Translations under genes and position numbers: made by a program
Shown: in pieces, positions 57,126 through 59,408 of the stretch
Numbering within the stretch: position 1 is the stretch's first letter
Layout of the letters: each line of letters starts with the position of its first letter
The notes under the pieces: model-generated
Seen by the model: the letters and a program-made list of their open reading frames with translations, nothing else
Told to the model about the DNA's origin: nothing
Databases searched by the model: none
Source of the DNA: Pseudomonas sp. ISL-84
GTDB lineage: Bacteria > Bacillota > Bacilli > Bacillales > Cytobacillaceae
Direction: 5' to 3'
Length of the DNA: 59,408 nucleotides
Assembly (NCBI GenBank): GCA_018613035.1
Contig: JAGGRA010000045.1
Coordinates: 1-59,408 of the forward strand

Positions 57126-57160
57126 AAAAACTGCCAGTGCATGAACTGGCAGTTTTTATT
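57126..57160 (+). terminator. Terminator between dusB and lysS
   Basis: AAAAACTGCCAGT/ACTGGCAGTTTTT is a 13-bp perfect stem with a 6-nt loop, its T-run in the stem followed by ATT. Strong in both directions. Confidence 0.92.
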
Positions 57161-57211
57161 CTATTTAAATATTTGGGATGTCTGTTTTAACCTCATTGTG
57201 TAAAATAATAG

Positions 57212-58771
<1,560 letters not shown>

Positions 58772-58788
58772 TTAATAGCTCTATTTAT

Positions 58789-58825
58789 AAAGGCAAAGCA
58801 CAGGTAATGTGTTTTGCCTTTTTTA
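58789..58825 (+). terminator. Terminator after lysS
   Basis: A 14-bp stem with one mismatch (58789-58802 with 58808-58821), a 5-nt loop and TTTTTT. The 160 bp after it hold no supported gene. Confidence 0.92.
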
Positions 58826-58989
58826 TTTGGCTAAATCCGAGTGCAAGAGATCCTCGAACTATTAGAGGAAAACCTGCTTTGGATAAGACAGATTATACAG
58901 TCAGGTTTCTATGCAATTTCCTTTTTTGTGAGCAGAATAATGGGAATATTTTTTCTTTGTTTTTTAAGAATAAAAAAGAGAAAAACATA

Positions 58990-59018
58990 TTGCAACTTGT
59001 CCGTTATGGTGATATATT
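58990..59018 (+). promoter_or_regulatory. rRNA operon promoter P1
   Basis: TTGCAA, 17 bp, TATATT, preceded by an A-rich tract (58960-58988) that could be an UP element. Confidence 0.7.
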
Positions 59019-59072
59019 TATATTCGTTGCTGCAAGACAGTGACTTACCAAAAAAGATTTTAAAAAAAGTTA

Positions 59073-59101
59073 TTGACTCAGATAACTGAATCTGATAAGA
59101 T
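59073..59101 (+). promoter_or_regulatory. rRNA operon promoter P2
   Basis: TTGACT, 17 bp, TAAGAT. Its distance from P1 (83 bp) and from the 16S start (about 110 bp) fits the tandem promoters of Bacillus rrn operons. The leader contains the usual TGATCTTTGAAAACTGAAC stretch. Confidence 0.85.
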
Positions 59102-59212
59102 AATAAAGTCGCCTTAAGCGGCGGATTGATCTTTGAAAACTGAACGAACAAAAACGTCAACGTTAATTCTTTAGTCTTTTTTAAAAAGACAACTTATGAG
59201 CTTAATCAACTC

Positions 59213-59408
59213 TTATATGGAGAGTTTGATCCTGGCTCAGGACGAACGCTGGCGGCGTGCCTAATACATGCAAGTCGAGCGGACGGATGGGAGCTTGCTC
59301 CCTGAAGTCAGCGGCGGACGGGTGAGTAACACGTGGGCAACCTGCCTGTAAGACTGGGATAACTTCGGGAAACCGGAGCTAATACCGGATAATTCTTTCC
59401 CTCACATG
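59213..59408 (+). rRNA. 16S rRNA, 5' part (cut by window end)
   Basis: The universal 16S start GAGAGTTTGATCCTGGCTCAG region is at 59220-59240, followed by GACGAACGCTGGCGGCGTGC and the ATGCAAGTCGAGCGGA variable region of Bacillus-type 16S. About 196 nt are present; the rest lies beyond the window. The exact 5' end is set by analogy. Confidence 0.98.

Noticed and set aside
58807..59089. Two overlapping open frames between lysS and the 16S rRNA gene
   Set aside because: They cover the rRNA promoters and AT-rich sequence and have no ribosome binding site.

Overview
The window is a near-complete stretch of the core, origin-proximal region of a low-GC, endospore-forming Firmicute of the family Bacillaceae. 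Gene for gene it follows the Bacillus subtilis order from csfB/yaaO to lysS and the next rRNA operon. Protein similarity recalled from B. subtilis is very high for AbrB, SpoVT, SpoVG, Prs, DusB and LysS. The spread-out intergenic regions full of dispersed repeats suggest an environmental Bacillus-like genus (Cytobacillus/Mesobacillus type) rather than B. subtilis itself, but the genus cannot be fixed from the sequence alone. Layout: 1-700 holds the tail of an upstream unit, a phased repeat array and csfB/gin on the minus strand. 0.9-7.6 kb holds yaaO, tmk, darA, yaaR, holB, ricT, yabA, yabB and yazA (replication, c-di-AMP, phosphorelay/RNA processing). 7.7-9.6 kb holds rsmI and the divergent transition-state regulator abrB with its Spo0A boxes. 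9.6-18.3 kb holds metS, tatD, yabE, rnmV, rsmA, yabG, veg and sspF. 18.5-26.6 kb holds ispE, purR, ridA, spoVG, glmU, prs, ctc, pth and fin. 26.9-37.6 kb holds mfd, spoVT, yabM, yabN, rqcP, yabP, yabQ, divIC and yabR. 37.7-38.1 kb holds two tRNA genes on the minus strand. 38.4-49.9 kb holds spoIIE, yabS, yabT, tilS, hprT, ftsH, coaX, hslO and yacD. 50-58.8 kb holds cysK and the folate operon pabB-pabA-pabC-folP-folB-folK-yazB, then dusB and lysS. The last 450 bp carry tandem rRNA promoters and the start of a 16S rRNA gene. How the genes work together: the region combines housekeeping (translation, nucleotide, cell-wall precursor, folate, cysteine and CoA synthesis) with a dense set of sporulation genes (csfB, yabG, sspF, spoVG, fin, spoVT, yabP, yabQ, spoIIE, yabT). 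Promoter-like sequences can be read for SigA, SigB (ctc), SigH (spoVG), SigF/SigG (csfB, fin, sspF), SigK (yabG) and the Spo0A-controlled spoIIE and abrB. Nearly all genes lie on the plus strand; csfB, abrB and the two tRNAs are the exceptions. What is not ordinary lies between the genes. There are two dispersed repeat families: family A is a MITE-like element with GGCT terminal inverted repeats and one perfect 8-bp target duplication; family B is a structured element with compensatory base changes, sitting just upstream of several ribosome binding sites and between the two tRNA genes. There are also two arrays of a short motif (core TTTATCGGYC) repeated every 20-21 bp in opposite orientations. 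I found no CRISPR array, prophage, intact IS transposase, toxin-antitoxin or defence gene cluster, so the candidates for something undescribed are these intergenic elements and a few leader structures.
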